Shown: positions 24,282-33,739, counted from the stretch's first letter. The stretch is 64,000 nucleotides of DNA from Streptomyces sp. TLI_105 (GCF_900105415.1 NZ_FNSM01000001.1:1798001-1862000), one strand, 5' to 3'. Numbers and translations: made by a program. Notes: generated by a model from the sequence alone, not told the origin.

Positions 24282-25646
24282 TTGAGTTACCTCCGTACCG
24301 TCCTGCCGGTGAGGAGACACGACGGGACCGGCACCTACCTGGCCGGAGCTCTGGTGGCCCGGGTCGGGGACGAGAGCGCCGGACCGGCGCTGCTCCTCGC
24401 CGGCTTCGCCCTGGCCGGATCCGCCGGCGAGGCCTCGGCGCTGCTCGCGGGCGTCAGCCTCTCCGCCGCGCTCGGCGGCCCCGTGCTCGGGGCGTTCCTG
24501 GACAGGGCGGCGCGACCGGGCCGTCTGCTCGCCGGAGCGCTCGTCCTGTACGCGGCGGGCCTGACGCTCGTCCTCGCGGGGCTCGGCCGGCTGCCGTTCG
24601 CCGTCACCGTGGCGACGGCGGTCCTCACGGGCCTGCTCGGCCCGGCCCTCTCGGGGGGCTGGTCCGCCCAGCTGCCCCGGGTGGCGGGCGGCCGGCTGCC
24701 CCGGGCGAACGCGCTGGACACGATGACCTTCGGCGCGGCGGCCCTGGCGGGACCGGCCCTCGCGGGCGGGACGGCGGAGGCGCTGGGCGCGCCGACGGCC
24801 GTGATCCTCGCGGCGACCCTCATCGCCTCGGCGGCACCTGTGGCGTGGGGGCTCCCCGTGCGGGAGCGGGCCGGGGGCGGACACACCACGCGGGCCCGGG
24901 ACGCACCGCCCGCTCGGGCCCGGGACGCACGGCCCACGCAGGCCGAGGGCGTGCCGACCACTCGGACCCCGGGCGTACCGCCCACGCAGGCCACGGATGT
25001 GCGGACCGCCCCGCCCCCGCTCGCACGTCCGCCCTCGGTGGTCCGCACCTTGGTCTCCGGGACGCGGGCCGTGCTCGGGAATCCTCGTCTCGCCCGGGCG
25101 ACCCGCACCTCGGTCGTCACCTGTGTCGCCCAGGGCATGCTGACGGCCTGCGTCCCGCTCCTGGGCGAGCGGGTCCTCGGCGGAGCCGGCCGTGGGGCGG
25201 TGCTGCTCTCCTGTGCGGCGGTCTCCGCCTTCGTGGCGAACGCCCTGCTCGCCCGGTTCCCGCTCGCCCTCTCTCCCGACGCGCTCGTACGGGCCGGGGC
25301 GCTGGTCCAGGCGGCCGCGCCCGCCCTCGCCCTGACGGGCGGGCCCGTGGCGCTGGTGGCCGCCTTCCTCGTCGCGGGCCTCGGCGAAGGCCCCCAGCTC
25401 ACCGCCCTGTTCGCGGTGCGGCACCGGGAGTCCCCGGAGCATCTGCGCGGTCAGATCTTCACCACCGGCGCCAGCCTCAAGATCACCGGCTTCGCCCTCG
25501 GGGCCGCGGCCGCCGGCCCCCTGGCGGCGCGGTCGCTCCCGGCCGCCCTGGCGGCGGCGACGGCCACGGCGCTGCTCGCGGCGGTCGGGGGCGGGCGGGA
25601 GCGGACGGACTCGGGGGTCACGCCGTCCGGGCGAGTCCCCGGCTGA
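24282..25646 (+). CDS. MFS transporter
   Basis: 454 aa from TTG at 24282 (GGAG two bases before, a tight spacing); a GTG at 24309 that would give MRRHDGTGTYLAG is a reasonable alternative. About twelve hydrophobic segments, with the MFS loop 2-3 LGAFLDRAARPGRLL. The central cytoplasmic loop (residues ~203-248) is extended and low in complexity, encoded by ~24-bp tandem repeats. Exported substrate unknown; drug-type efflux is likely. The 3' end overlaps the convergent acyl-CoA dehydrogenase gene by 29 bp. Confidence 0.78.
   Translation: MSYLRTVLPVRRHDGTGTYLAGALVARVGDESAGPALLLAGFALAGSAGEASALLAGVSLSAALGGPVLGAFLDRAARPGRLLAGALVLYAAGLTLVLAGLGRLPFAVTVATAVLTGLLGPALSGGWSAQLPRVAGGRLPRANALDTMTFGAAALAGPALAGGTAEALGAPTAVILAATLIASAAPVAWGLPVRERAGGGHTTRARDAPPARARDARPTQAEGVPTTRTPGVPPTQATDVRTAPPPLARPPSVVRTLVSGTRAVLGNPRLARATRTSVVTCVAQGMLTACVPLLGERVLGGAGRGAVLLSCAAVSAFVANALLARFPLALSPDALVRAGALVQAAAPALALTGGPVALVAAFLVAGLGEGPQLTALFAVRHRESPEHLRGQIFTTGASLKITGFALGAAAAGPLAARSLPAALAAATATALLAAVGGGRERTDSGVTPSGRVPG
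24892..25008 (+). repeat. Imperfect ~24-bp tandem repeat inside the MFS gene
   Basis: About five degenerate units of 24 bases, each near GGGCCCGGGACGCACCGCCC with variants, encode repeats of the type TRARDAPPARARDARPTQ in the central loop. In-frame length (24 = 8 codons) means unit gain or loss would keep the frame. Confidence 0.6.
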
Positions 25647-26769
25647 TCACCAGGCGCTGGATCTGGTTCGTCCCTTCGAAGATCTGCATGATCTTCGCCT
25701 CGCGCATGTAGCGCTCGACCGGGAAGTCGCGGGTGTAGCCGTAGCCGCCGAAGACCTGGACGGCGTCCGTGGTGACCTTCATCGCCGTGTCGGTGGCGAT
25801 GAGCTTGGCCGCGCTGGCCTGACGGCTGAAGGGGCGGCCGAGGTCGCGGCGGCGGGCCGCGTCCAGGTAGGTGGCGCGGGCCGCGTCGACGGCGGCGGCC
25901 ATGTCGGCGAGGAGGAAGCCGAGGCCCTGGTGGTCGACGATCCGGCGGCCGAAGGTGGTGCGCTCGTTGGCGTACGCCACGGCGGCGTCCAGCGCGGCCT
26001 GGGCGAGGCCGGTGGCACAGGCGGCGATGCCGAGGCGGCCGCTGTCGAGGGCGCTGAAGGCGATCTGGAGGCCCTGGCCCTCGTCCCCGATGCGCCGGTC
26101 CTCCTCGATGAGGGCGCCGTCCCAGTACGCGGCCGTCGTCGGCACGGCCTGGAGGCCCATCTTGCGCTCGGGGGCGCCGAAGCTCAGGCCCTCGGTGGCG
26201 CCGGGGGCGAGGAAGCAGGACACGCCGTGGCTGCCGGGGGCGGTACGGGCGAAGAGGGCGTAGAAGCCGGCCTTGCCGCCGTGGGTGATCCAGGCCTTGG
26301 TGCCGGTGACGCGGTAGCCGCTGCCGTCGTCCTGGCGCTCGGCCTTGCAGGTGAGGGCGGCGGCGTCGGAGCCGGCCTGCGGCTCGGAGAGGCTGTAGCC
26401 GCCGATGCTCCGGCCCTCCAGCATCGCGGGGAGCCAGCGCTCCTTCTGCTCCGGGGTGCCGAAGGTGTGGAGGGGGTGGCAGGCGAGGGTGTGGACGCTG
26501 GTGGCGACGCCGACGGCGGCCCAGCGGGCGGCGAGCTCCTCCAGGACCTGGAGGTAGACCTCGTAGGGCTGGCCTCCGCCGCCGTGCTCCTCGGGGTACG
26601 GGAGGCCGAGGAGCCCGGCCTCGCCGAGGGTGGCGAAGAGCCCCTCGGGATAGGTCTCGGCGGCCTCGTGCTCGTCCACCCGAGGAGAGAGCTCCTTGTC
26701 GGCGATCTCCCGGGTGAGGGCGATGAGGTCCGCTGCCTCGGGGGTGGGAAGCAGGCGGTCGACATCCAT
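25618..26769 (-). CDS. Acyl-CoA dehydrogenase (second in window)
   Basis: 383 aa, ATG at 26769. Motifs: GYSLSEPQAGSDAAALTCKAE and KAWITHGGKAGFYALFAR for FAD and substrate, VFGGYGYTRDFPVERYMREAK, and catalytic Glu in IFEGTNQIQRLVIS. Clearly paralogous to the 14705 gene but with no ETF genes, so it probably uses the ETF encoded there. Divergent from a TetR gene with a perfect 14-bp palindrome between them. The physiological acyl-CoA is unknown; short/branched-chain or isovaleryl-type substrates are possible. Confidence 0.92.
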   Translation of the reverse strand: MDVDRLLPTPEAADLIALTREIADKELSPRVDEHEAAETYPEGLFATLGEAGLLGLPYPEEHGGGGQPYEVYLQVLEELAARWAAVGVATSVHTLACHPLHTFGTPEQKERWLPAMLEGRSIGGYSLSEPQAGSDAAALTCKAERQDDGSGYRVTGTKAWITHGGKAGFYALFARTAPGSHGVSCFLAPGATEGLSFGAPERKMGLQAVPTTAAYWDGALIEEDRRIGDEGQGLQIAFSALDSGRLGIAACATGLAQAALDAAVAYANERTTFGRRIVDHQGLGFLLADMAAAVDAARATYLDAARRRDLGRPFSRQASAAKLIATDTAMKVTTDAVQVFGGYGYTRDFPVERYMREAKIMQIFEGTNQIQRLVISRGLARTA

Positions 26770-26805
26770 GGCGACTCCAGCGGCGCGCAAAGTGGTACTG
26801 GGAAA

Positions 26806-26819
26806 GGTACTGCAGTACC
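26806..26819. promoter_or_regulatory. Operator palindrome between acyl-CoA dehydrogenase and tetR
   Basis: GGTACTGCAGTACC is a perfect 14-bp palindrome, and a further half-site GGTACTG lies just upstream at 26793. It sits between divergent genes, 37 bases from the dehydrogenase start, and is the likely TetR operator. Confidence 0.65.
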
Positions 26820-26884
26820 GCTGAGCGTAGCGCAGAAGGGTGCCGACGTAACCCCCCGGAACGACGGCCTGGAATACTGGCGGG

Positions 26885-27490
26885 GTGATCGAGACCTCCG
26901 CCGCCGACGCCCTCAAGCTGACGGGCCGCGGAGCGGCACGCCGCTCCGCCCTCTTCGAGGAGCTCGTCGCCCTCCTCGTCGGCGAGGGCTTCGCCCGACT
27001 GACCCTCGACGATCTCGCCGCGCGGCTGCGCTGCTCGAAGCGGACCCTGTACGGCCTGGCCGACAGCAAGGAGCAGCTGGTCCGGGCGGCGGTCGTGCAC
27101 TTCTTCCGGCGCGCCACGGCCCGGGTCGAGGCGGTGCTCGCCGCCGCGGCGGATCCGGCCGAGCGGCTCGCCGCCTATCTGCGGGCGGTCTCGGCCGAGC
27201 TGGCGCCCGTCTCGCCGCAGTTCTTCGACGACGTGGCGGCCTTCGAGCCGGCGGCGGAGGTGTACGAGCGGAACACCCGGGCGGCGGCGGGCCGGGTGCA
27301 GCAGCTCATCGAGGAGGGCGTGCGGGCCGGCGTGTTCCGCGAGGTGCACGTGACCTTCGCGGCCGACGTCATCTCCTCGGTGATGGTCCGCATCCAGCGG
27401 CGCCAGGTGGCCGCGGCGACCGGCCTCGCCGACGCCGAGGCCTACGAGCAGCTGGCCGAGCTGCTGCTCAGCGGCCTCCGGAAGGCCTGA
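26885..27490 (+). CDS. TetR-family regulator of the second acyl-CoA dehydrogenase
   Basis: 201 aa, GTG start. Helix-turn-helix LTLDDLAARLRCSKRTLYGLADSKEQLVRAAVVHFF, with recognition part RCSKRTLYGLADSKEQ. The C-terminal half is typical of TetR_C regulators of lipid genes: a run of helices ending in SSVMVRIQRRQVAAATGL. Divergent from the acyl-CoA dehydrogenase. Local repressor with a shared operator is the simplest model; the ligand, perhaps an acyl-CoA, is inferred. Confidence 0.83.
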   Translation: MIETSAADALKLTGRGAARRSALFEELVALLVGEGFARLTLDDLAARLRCSKRTLYGLADSKEQLVRAAVVHFFRRATARVEAVLAAAADPAERLAAYLRAVSAELAPVSPQFFDDVAAFEPAAEVYERNTRAAAGRVQQLIEEGVRAGVFREVHVTFAADVISSVMVRIQRRQVAAATGLADAEAYEQLAELLLSGLRKA

Positions 27491-27510
27491 GGGACAACCC
27501 CGTACACGGG

Positions 27511-27552
27511 CCGCGCCCGGCTCCGTCCTCGGAAGGACGGGGCCGGGCGCGG
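27511..27552. terminator. Bidirectional terminator between tetR and the GH1 gene
   Basis: CCGCGCCCGGC and its complement make an 11-bp stem continued, after one mismatch, by a further 6 bp; small loop. It lies between convergent genes. Confidence 0.8.
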
Positions 27553-27648
27553 GTTGCCGGGGCGGGCGGGGACGGTCGGGGTCCCGGCGCGTCCGAGCGG
27601 GCTCGTACGGACCGGTCCCCCGCGCCCGCCTCCGGGCGCTGCGGGGCG

Positions 27649-29007
27649 CTACCGGGCGTGCGGCGCGCGGTGGGCGGCGACGATCTCCGCGTACCGCCGC
27701 CCGCTCGTCTTCACGGTCCTGCGCTGGGTCGCGTAGTCGACGTGGACGAGCCCGAAGCGCTTGTCGTAGCCGTAGGCCCACTCGAAGTTGTCGAGCAGGG
27801 ACCAGGCGTAGTACCCGGCGAGCGGGACGCCCTTGCGCAGGGCGCGGGCGCAGGCGGCGAGGTGCTCCTCCAGGTAGCGGGTGCGCTCCGGGTCGTGGAC
27901 CTCGCCGTCGGGGCCGGTGGTGTCGGGGAAGGCCGAGCCGTTCTCGGTGACGTACAGCTCGCGCACGCCGTAGTCCTCGGTGAGCCGCAGCAGGAGGGCC
28001 TCCAGTCCGCCCGCGTCGATCTGCCAGTCCATGCCGGTGCGGGGCACGTCGGGGAGGCGGACCTCTCGGGCGTGCGGGACGGGGCCCGTCGGGTCGTCGG
28101 CGACGGTGACCGGGAAGTAGTAGTTCAGTCCGTGCCAGTCGAGGGGGGCGGCGATGGCCTCCATGTCGCCCTGCCGCTCCGGGAGTTCGACGCCGTACAG
28201 CTCGCGCATGTCGGTGGGGAAGCCGCGCCCGAAGACCGGGTCGAGCCACCAGCGGTTGGTGTGGCCGTCCATGCGGGCGGCGGCGGCGACGTCCTCGGGG
28301 CGGGTGCTCGCGGGCGCGACGGTGGAGTGGTTGGTGACCAGGCCGACCCGGGCGCCGGGGGCGGCGGCGCGGACGGCGGCGGTGGCGAGGCCGTGGCCGA
28401 GGAGCAGGTGGTACGAGGCGCGGACGGCGGCCGTGAGGTCGGTGAGGCCCGGCGCCATCCGGCCCTCCAGGTGACCGATCCAGGCGGAGCAGAGGGGCTC
28501 GTTGAGGGTGGCCCACCGGGTGACGCGGTCGCCGAGGCGCTCGGCGACGACGCCGGCGTAGGCGGCGAGGTGTTCGGCGGTGTCGCGGACGGTCCAGCCG
28601 CCGCGGTCCTGGAGGGCCTGCGGCAGGTCCCAGTGGTAGAGGGTGACGGAGGGGGTGATCCCGGCGTCGAGGAGGCCGTCGACGAGCCGGTCGTAGAAGT
28701 CGAGCCCGGCCTTGTTGACGGGCCCGTCGCCGCCGGGGACGACGCGCGGCCAGGCGACGGAGAGCCGGTAGGCGTCGGTGCCGAGGCCCTTCATGAGGGC
28801 GATGTCCTCGGGCCAGCGGTGGTAGTGGTCGCAGGCGGTGTCGCCGTGGTCGCCGTTGTCGATCGCGCCGGGGACGCGGGAGAAGGTGTCCCAGATGGAG
28901 GGGGCGCGGCCGTCCTCGGCGACGGCGCCCTCGATCTGGTACGCGGAGGTGGCGGTGCCCCAGGCGAAGGACGGGGGGAAGGCGGCGAGGTCGAGCGGTT
29001 CTGACAC
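27649..29007 (-). CDS. Family 1 glycoside hydrolase (beta-glucosidase)
   Basis: 452 aa. GTG at 29007 with AAAGGA five bases upstream; the protein starts [20 protein letters not shown], the usual GH1 N-terminus. Acid/base Glu170 lies in ATLNEP and the nucleophile Glu355 in YVTENGSAF. No signal peptide, so it cleaves imported beta-linked disaccharides in the cytoplasm. It is the last gene of an operon with an ABC sugar importer (26 bases after the permease stop), similar in order to cebEFG-bglC of streptomycetes. Cellobiose or a related beta-glucoside is the likely substrate, not proven. Confidence 0.92.
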   Translation of the reverse strand: MSEPLDLAAFPPSFAWGTATSAYQIEGAVAEDGRAPSIWDTFSRVPGAIDNGDHGDTACDHYHRWPEDIALMKGLGTDAYRLSVAWPRVVPGGDGPVNKAGLDFYDRLVDGLLDAGITPSVTLYHWDLPQALQDRGGWTVRDTAEHLAAYAGVVAERLGDRVTRWATLNEPLCSAWIGHLEGRMAPGLTDLTAAVRASYHLLLGHGLATAAVRAAAPGARVGLVTNHSTVAPASTRPEDVAAAARMDGHTNRWWLDPVFGRGFPTDMRELYGVELPERQGDMEAIAAPLDWHGLNYYFPVTVADDPTGPVPHAREVRLPDVPRTGMDWQIDAGGLEALLLRLTEDYGVRELYVTENGSAFPDTTGPDGEVHDPERTRYLEEHLAACARALRKGVPLAGYYAWSLLDNFEWAYGYDKRFGLVHVDYATQRRTVKTSGRRYAEIVAAHRAPHAR

Positions 29008-29033
29008 GGGAGTCCTTTCGGGCCGGGAGGTCG

Positions 29034-29909
29034 TCACTTGACCGCGCCCGCGGTGAGGCCGGTGACGAGGTAGCGCTGGAGGAGCAGGAACCCGGCGACG
29101 ACGGGGACGCTGACCACGAGGGAGGCGGCCATCACCTGGTTCCAGTAGACGTCGTTCTGGGTGGCGTAGCCCTGGAGGCCGACGGCGAGGGTGCGGGTGG
29201 TGTCGGTCGTCATGACGGAGGCGAAGAGGACCTCGCCCCAGGCCGTCATGAAGGCGTAGACGCCGACGGCGACGATGCCGGGGATCGCGGCGGGGACGAC
29301 GACCCGGAGGAGGGCGCCGAGCGGGCCGCAGCCGTCGACCTTGGCGGCTTCGTCGAGGTCGCGCGGGACGGCGTCGAAATAGCCGATGAGCATCCAGATG
29401 GAGAACGGCAGCGAGAAGGTCAGATAGGTGAGGATCAGACCTCCGCGCGAGCCGAAGAGCGCGATGCCGGTGGCGTTGCCGATGTTGACGTAGAGGAGGA
29501 AGAGCGGCAGCAGGAAGAGGATGCCGGGGAACATCTGGGTGGAGAGCACCGTCACGGTGAAGACGCGCTTGCCGCGGAAGGCGTAGCGGCTGACGGCGTA
29601 GGCGGCGAAGACCGCGACGGCCAGGGAGCAGACGGTGGCCGTGCCCGCGACGACCAGGGAGTTCACGAAGTAGTCGGCGAGCGGGACGGTCCGCCAGATG
29701 TCGAGGTACGGGCGGAGGGTGAGCCCGGAGGGGATCCACTGGAACTTCCCCGAGACGTCCGCGAGCGGTTTGAGGGAGCTGGAGACCATCACGTACACCG
29801 GCAGCAGGACGAAGCCGGTGAGCAGGGTCAGGAAGATCCGTCGGCTCCAGAGGAAGGAGCGGGGCGCGGCCATGGGCGAGCGCGGGGGCCTGCGAACGGT
29901 CTCAGGCAT
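29034..29909 (-). CDS. Carbohydrate ABC transporter permease, MalG/CebG type
   Basis: 291 aa with six membrane segments. The cytoplasmic EAA loop [21 protein letters not shown] contacts the ATPase (binding part [10 protein letters not shown]). The gene overlaps the preceding permease gene by 8 bases, indicating translational coupling. No ATPase gene is present; streptomycetes usually supply MsiK from elsewhere. Forms the channel with the MalF-type partner. Confidence 0.92.
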   Translation of the reverse strand: MPETVRRPPRSPMAAPRSFLWSRRIFLTLLTGFVLLPVYVMVSSSLKPLADVSGKFQWIPSGLTLRPYLDIWRTVPLADYFVNSLVVAGTATVCSLAVAVFAAYAVSRYAFRGKRVFTVTVLSTQMFPGILFLLPLFLLYVNIGNATGIALFGSRGGLILTYLTFSLPFSIWMLIGYFDAVPRDLDEAAKVDGCGPLGALLRVVVPAAIPGIVAVGVYAFMTAWGEVLFASVMTTDTTRTLAVGLQGYATQNDVYWNQVMAASLVVSVPVVAGFLLLQRYLVTGLTAGAVK

Positions 29910-30897
29910 CGCTCGCCTTCCTTCCCCGGGTGGTGAGCAGCAGGTAGGTGCCCGTGACGGCGAGCAGGAACAGCAGGAGCAGGACCGACATCGCCGAGCC
30001 GGTGCCGAAGTTCCAGGTCTGGAACGAGGACTGGTAGATGTGCAGGGAGATCAGGTCGGCGGATTCGGGGGCCGCCTTGCCGAAGAGGACGAAGGGGGTG
30101 TTGAAGTCGTTGAAGGTCCACAGGAACAGGACGAGGACGAGGACCTGGTTGACCGGCCGCAGGGACGGCAGGGTGATGTGGCGGATCTGCTTCCACGTGC
30201 CCGCGCCGTCGAGGGCGGCGGCCTCGTAGGTCTCCCGCGGGATGTTCTGGAGTCCGGCCATCAGGACGAGGAAGGCGAAGGGCCAGCCCTTCCAGACGGA
30301 GACGACGAGCAGGGTGACGAAGGCGTTGTCGCCGATGAGCCAGAAGGCGGGGCTGTCGCCGATGCCGAGCTGGTCGTGGAGGACGTGGTTCACCAGGCCG
30401 TTGTCCCGTTGGAACATGAACGCCCAGGTGATGACCGCCGCGTAGACCGGCAGGGCGTACGGGACGAGGAAGAGCGCGCGCAGGAAGCCCCGGCCGCGGA
30501 AGGTCTCCTGCATGAAGAGGGCGGCGGCGGTGCCGAGGAGCCAGCACAGGCCGACGGAGCAGAGGGTGAAGAGGCAGGTCGTGAGGAACGACTTCAGGAG
30601 TGCTTCGCCGACGGGGGCGTCGAAGTCGACCGAGACCGTGTAGTTGTCGAGTCCGGCCCAGGGCGCGGCCGTCCAGTCGCGGATGAAGAACTGGGTGAGC
30701 TCCTTGAAGCTCATCACGATGCCGATGAGCATCGGCACGAGGTGGACGAGGAGTTCGAGGAGGAGGGCCGGGAGGAGCAGCAGGTAGGGCAGGCCGCGGG
30801 CCCGGAGCCGCCCGGGGCGGCGCCGGCGCGGGGCCGCCCCGGGGGTGTGCCGCTGCCCGGTCCGCCCGTGGGGCTTCTCGATGGCGGTGGTGGTCAT
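29902..30897 (-). CDS. Carbohydrate ABC transporter permease, MalF/CebF type
   Basis: 331 aa. A basic, Pro/Arg-rich N-terminal cytoplasmic tail (~35 residues), then six membrane segments and the EAA loop EAAALDGAGTWKQIRHITLP. The stop overlaps the start of the MalG-type gene; it begins 13 bases after the binding-protein stop. Partner of the MalG-type permease in importing an oligosaccharide delivered by the upstream lipoprotein. Confidence 0.92.
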   Translation of the reverse strand: MTTTAIEKPHGRTGQRHTPGAAPRRRRPGRLRARGLPYLLLLPALLLELLVHLVPMLIGIVMSFKELTQFFIRDWTAAPWAGLDNYTVSVDFDAPVGEALLKSFLTTCLFTLCSVGLCWLLGTAAALFMQETFRGRGFLRALFLVPYALPVYAAVITWAFMFQRDNGLVNHVLHDQLGIGDSPAFWLIGDNAFVTLLVVSVWKGWPFAFLVLMAGLQNIPRETYEAAALDGAGTWKQIRHITLPSLRPVNQVLVLVLFLWTFNDFNTPFVLFGKAAPESADLISLHIYQSSFQTWNFGTGSAMSVLLLLFLLAVTGTYLLLTTRGRKASDA

Positions 30898-30910
30898 GGT
30901 GGTGTCCGGC

Positions 30911-32227
30911 TCACTTCTTGGGCATCTGCTGCTGGGCCTTGTCGAGCTTGGCGCGTACGGACTCGGTGGTGACCGGGCGGCCGGCGGCCGCGTCGGCGAA
31001 GAGCTCCTTGACGGCGGTGCCGACGACGGTCTCGAACTGGGACTCCTCGGGAACCTGCGGCAGGGCGGCGGCGCTGGTGGCGAGGGTCTGCTTGAGGACG
31101 GTGACGGTGGGGCCGGCGAAGGCGGGGTCCTGCTGGGCGCTCTCGACCGGGGGGATGGAGCCGTAGGCGTGGTTGAGCGTCTTCTGCTCGGTGTCGCCGG
31201 TCATGAACTTCACGAACTTCAGGGCACCTTCGCGGTTCTTGGTGTTCTTGAAGACGGCGAGGTTGATGCCGGCGACCATGGAGTTGATGCCCGTGCCCTG
31301 GCCGGGGGTGCCGGAGGGTACGGGGGCGGGGGCGACGCCCCACTCGTCGGGGCCCATGCCCTGGGCCGCGAAGGTGGTGCCGGGGGTCTGCCAGAGGACC
31401 ATGGCGGTGCGGTCCTTGGCGAAATCGGCGAGGGACTGGTTCTGGGCGTACTCGGCGTTGCCGGGGGCGACGATCTTGTGGGCGGCCATGAGGTCGACGT
31501 ACTGCTTGACGGCGGCGACGGCGCCGTCGGAGGTGAAGTCGGCCTTGCCGTCGGGGGTGAAGAAGTCGGCGCCGTGCTGCTTTCCGAGGACGAAGACCTG
31601 GTGGATGTTGTTGGCGAGGTTGCCGCCCTCGACGCCGATGGCGGACTTCCCGTCCTTGCTGAGCTTCTTGCCGTCGGCGATCAGCTCGTCCCAGGTGGCC
31701 GGCGGCTTCGCTATGCCGGCGTCCTTGAACATCTTCTTGTTGTAGTAGAGCGCGTAGGCCATGGAGTAGAGCGGGACGGCGGCGGGGTCCTGGCCGACGG
31801 CGCCGGTGGAGCCGAGCGCGGAGGCGACGAAGCGGTCCTTGCCTCCGATGGCCTCGAAGTTCTTCGCGTCCCAGGGCAGCAGTGCGCCGGTGGACTGGAG
31901 GGAGGCGCTCCAGGTGTTGCCGATGTTGAGGACGTCGGGGCCCTGGCCGGAGGTGGCTGCGGTGAGGATGCGGTTGAGCAGGTCGGACCAGGGGATGACC
32001 TCCAGCTTGACCTTGATGCCGGTCTCCTTCTCGAAGCGGTCGAGCTCCGGCTGGAGGACCTTCTTGTCGACCTCCAGGCTCGCGCCCTGGTTGGAGGCCC
32101 AGTAGGTGAGGGTCTTGCCGCCGCCGGAGCCGGAGCCGTCGGCCGGGGAGCCTCCTCCGCAGGCCGCGGCGGTGAGGACGAGGGAGAGGGTGACGGCACC
32201 GGCGGCCGCGGCTCTGATTGTGCGCAT
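30911..32227 (-). CDS. Extracellular sugar-binding lipoprotein of the ABC importer
   Basis: 438 aa, ATG start. The N-terminus is a lipoprotein signal: MRTIRAAAAG, hydrophobic stretch, then LTAAACGGG with the lipid-attached Cys. A Gly/Ser-rich tether follows. The body has the family 1 solute-binding fold, with TLTYWASNQGAS at its start and GINSMVAGINLAVFKNTKNREGALKFVKFM (in parts) near the end. Captures the oligosaccharide outside the membrane. First gene of the operon binding protein-MalF-MalG-GH1, divergent from the ROK regulator. Confidence 0.92.
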   Translation of the reverse strand: MRTIRAAAAGAVTLSLVLTAAACGGGSPADGSGSGGGKTLTYWASNQGASLEVDKKVLQPELDRFEKETGIKVKLEVIPWSDLLNRILTAATSGQGPDVLNIGNTWSASLQSTGALLPWDAKNFEAIGGKDRFVASALGSTGAVGQDPAAVPLYSMAYALYYNKKMFKDAGIAKPPATWDELIADGKKLSKDGKSAIGVEGGNLANNIHQVFVLGKQHGADFFTPDGKADFTSDGAVAAVKQYVDLMAAHKIVAPGNAEYAQNQSLADFAKDRTAMVLWQTPGTTFAAQGMGPDEWGVAPAPVPSGTPGQGTGINSMVAGINLAVFKNTKNREGALKFVKFMTGDTEQKTLNHAYGSIPPVESAQQDPAFAGPTVTVLKQTLATSAAALPQVPEESQFETVVGTAVKELFADAAAGRPVTTESVRAKLDKAQQQMPKK

Positions 32228-32345
32228 GGCTCCTCATGGCCCTTTCGGGGAGTGGCGGGGAGCTGGGGAGGGCGGGGTCGGCGGTCGCGTCCCGCGTTCA
32301 GGAGGTGAAGGCTTCGACAGCCCCTCCCCGGCTTATTTCAGGACG

Positions 32346-32376
32346 TGAGTTAAACCTCAAGAGAAGGTCGCGTCAA
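32346..32376 (-). promoter_or_regulatory. Promoter of the sugar operon with operator-like repeat
   Basis: On the minus strand TTGACG (32376-32371), a 17-base spacer and TTAACT (32353-32348) form a good promoter. The repeat TGAGTTAAACCTCA (32346-32359, TGAG/CTCA arms) covers the -10 box and is a plausible ROK operator. It also lies upstream of the ROK gene itself. Confidence 0.5.
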
Positions 32377-32428
32377 GGGTCCCGGCAGCGGTATGTTGCG
32401 GTCAGGACTACTTCCCCAGGGGGCCCAA

Positions 32429-33739
32429 GTGACCATGCGGAACGGCCGCACCGTGCGTGACCTGCGACGCGAGAACCGCACCGCCGTCCTCCAGCGCCTG
32501 TACTTCGACGGCCCCATGAGCCGCTTCTCCCTGGGCCCGGCCACCGGGCTGAGCTCCGGCTCCGTCAGCAACGTGGTCGCGGAGCTCGTCGCGGAGGGCC
32601 TCGTCGAGGAGGCGGGCAGCGTCGACTCGGCCGGCGGGCGTCCCCGCACCCTGCTGCGGATCACCCCCGGCAGCGGCTGCATGATCGGCGTGGACGTCGG
32701 CGAGACCCGGGTCCGGATCGAGCTGTTCGACCTCACCCTCACCGAACTCGCCCGCACCGAGCGCCCCTTGGCGGTCGAGAGGCCGAACCCGCACGACCGG
32801 TACGAGGTGGGGGTCGTCGTCGACCACGTCCGGGCCGGCATCGCCGAGGTGCTCCGGACCGCGGGCGTCCCCGCCGAGCGGCTGCTCGGCGTCGGCGTCG
32901 GCGTGCCCGGCATCGTCGCCCGCACCGCCGAGGAGGGCGCGGTGGTGCACGGCCAGACCATCGGCTGGGACGCCGTCCCGCTGGAGCGGCTGCTGCGCGA
33001 GAGCGTGGACCTGCCGGCCTCGGTGCCGTACTGGATCGACAACGGCGCCAAGACCCTCGGCCAGGCCGAGATGTGGTTCGGCGCCGGCCGGGGGGCGCGC
33101 AGCGCCGTGGTCGTGCTCTTCGGCTCGGGCGTCGGCGCCTGTGTGGTCACCGACCCGATGGGGCCGGGCCGGGCGCTCGAATGGGGCCATCTGACGGTAC
33201 GGGTCCGGGGCCGCCGCTGCCGCTGCGGCGCCCGGGGCTGCCTGGAGGCGTACGCGGGCGCGGAGGCCCTCCTGGAGCGCTGGCGGGAGGCGGGCGGACG
33301 GCCTCCGGCGGGCGCGGACGAGGAGACGGCCCTGACGGCGATGCTGGCGGCCGCGTACCCGGCGGACCCCGGCACGGGTCCCGACGCCACCGCCCTGGCC
33401 GTCCTGGAGGAGACCGCCGAGTACCTGGGCGCCGGTTTCGCCGATCTGATCAACCTCTTCCAGCCCGAGCGCATCCTCGTCGGCGGCTGGGCGGGCCTCC
33501 AGCTCGGCGCCCGCTTCCTGGAGACGGTGAAGGGGTACGCGGCCGAGTACGCCCTGAGGTACCCGGCGGCCCGGGTCGGCATCGGCATGGGCACCCTGGG
33601 TCCGGACGCGGTGACGGTCGGCGCGGCGATCCTGCCGCTCGCGGACTTCTTCGCCCGGGGCGGGCGGCGGGCCGAGGCGGAGCCGACCGAGGAGCAGCCG
33701 GCGTGGGCGTCGACCGTACGGGAGAGGGCGGCGCACTGA
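32429..33739 (+). CDS. ROK-family transcriptional regulator
   Basis: 436 aa. GTG at 32429 is preferred (AGGGGGC at proper distance); an ATG two codons later is possible. N-terminal winged helix (RRENRTAVLQRLYFDGPMSRFSLGPATGLSSGSVSNVVAELV, HTH part GLSSGSVSNVV). The ROK/sugar-kinase-like domain starts at GVDVGETRVRIEL. The zinc/ROK motif is CRCGARGCLEAY. Divergent from the sugar importer and beta-glucosidase operon, so probably its repressor. A ROK regulator here replaces the LacI-type CebR usual for ceb operons. Confidence 0.88.
   Translation: MTMRNGRTVRDLRRENRTAVLQRLYFDGPMSRFSLGPATGLSSGSVSNVVAELVAEGLVEEAGSVDSAGGRPRTLLRITPGSGCMIGVDVGETRVRIELFDLTLTELARTERPLAVERPNPHDRYEVGVVVDHVRAGIAEVLRTAGVPAERLLGVGVGVPGIVARTAEEGAVVHGQTIGWDAVPLERLLRESVDLPASVPYWIDNGAKTLGQAEMWFGAGRGARSAVVVLFGSGVGACVVTDPMGPGRALEWGHLTVRVRGRRCRCGARGCLEAYAGAEALLERWREAGGRPPAGADEETALTAMLAAAYPADPGTGPDATALAVLEETAEYLGAGFADLINLFQPERILVGGWAGLQLGARFLETVKGYAAEYALRYPAARVGIGMGTLGPDAVTVGAAILPLADFFARGGRRAEAEPTEEQPAWASTVRERAAH

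Noticed and set aside
25930..29004. A 1024-codon plus-strand frame over the acyl-CoA dehydrogenase, tetR and GH1 genes
   Set aside because: It runs opposite two conserved enzymes and in another frame through tetR; no domain recognised.
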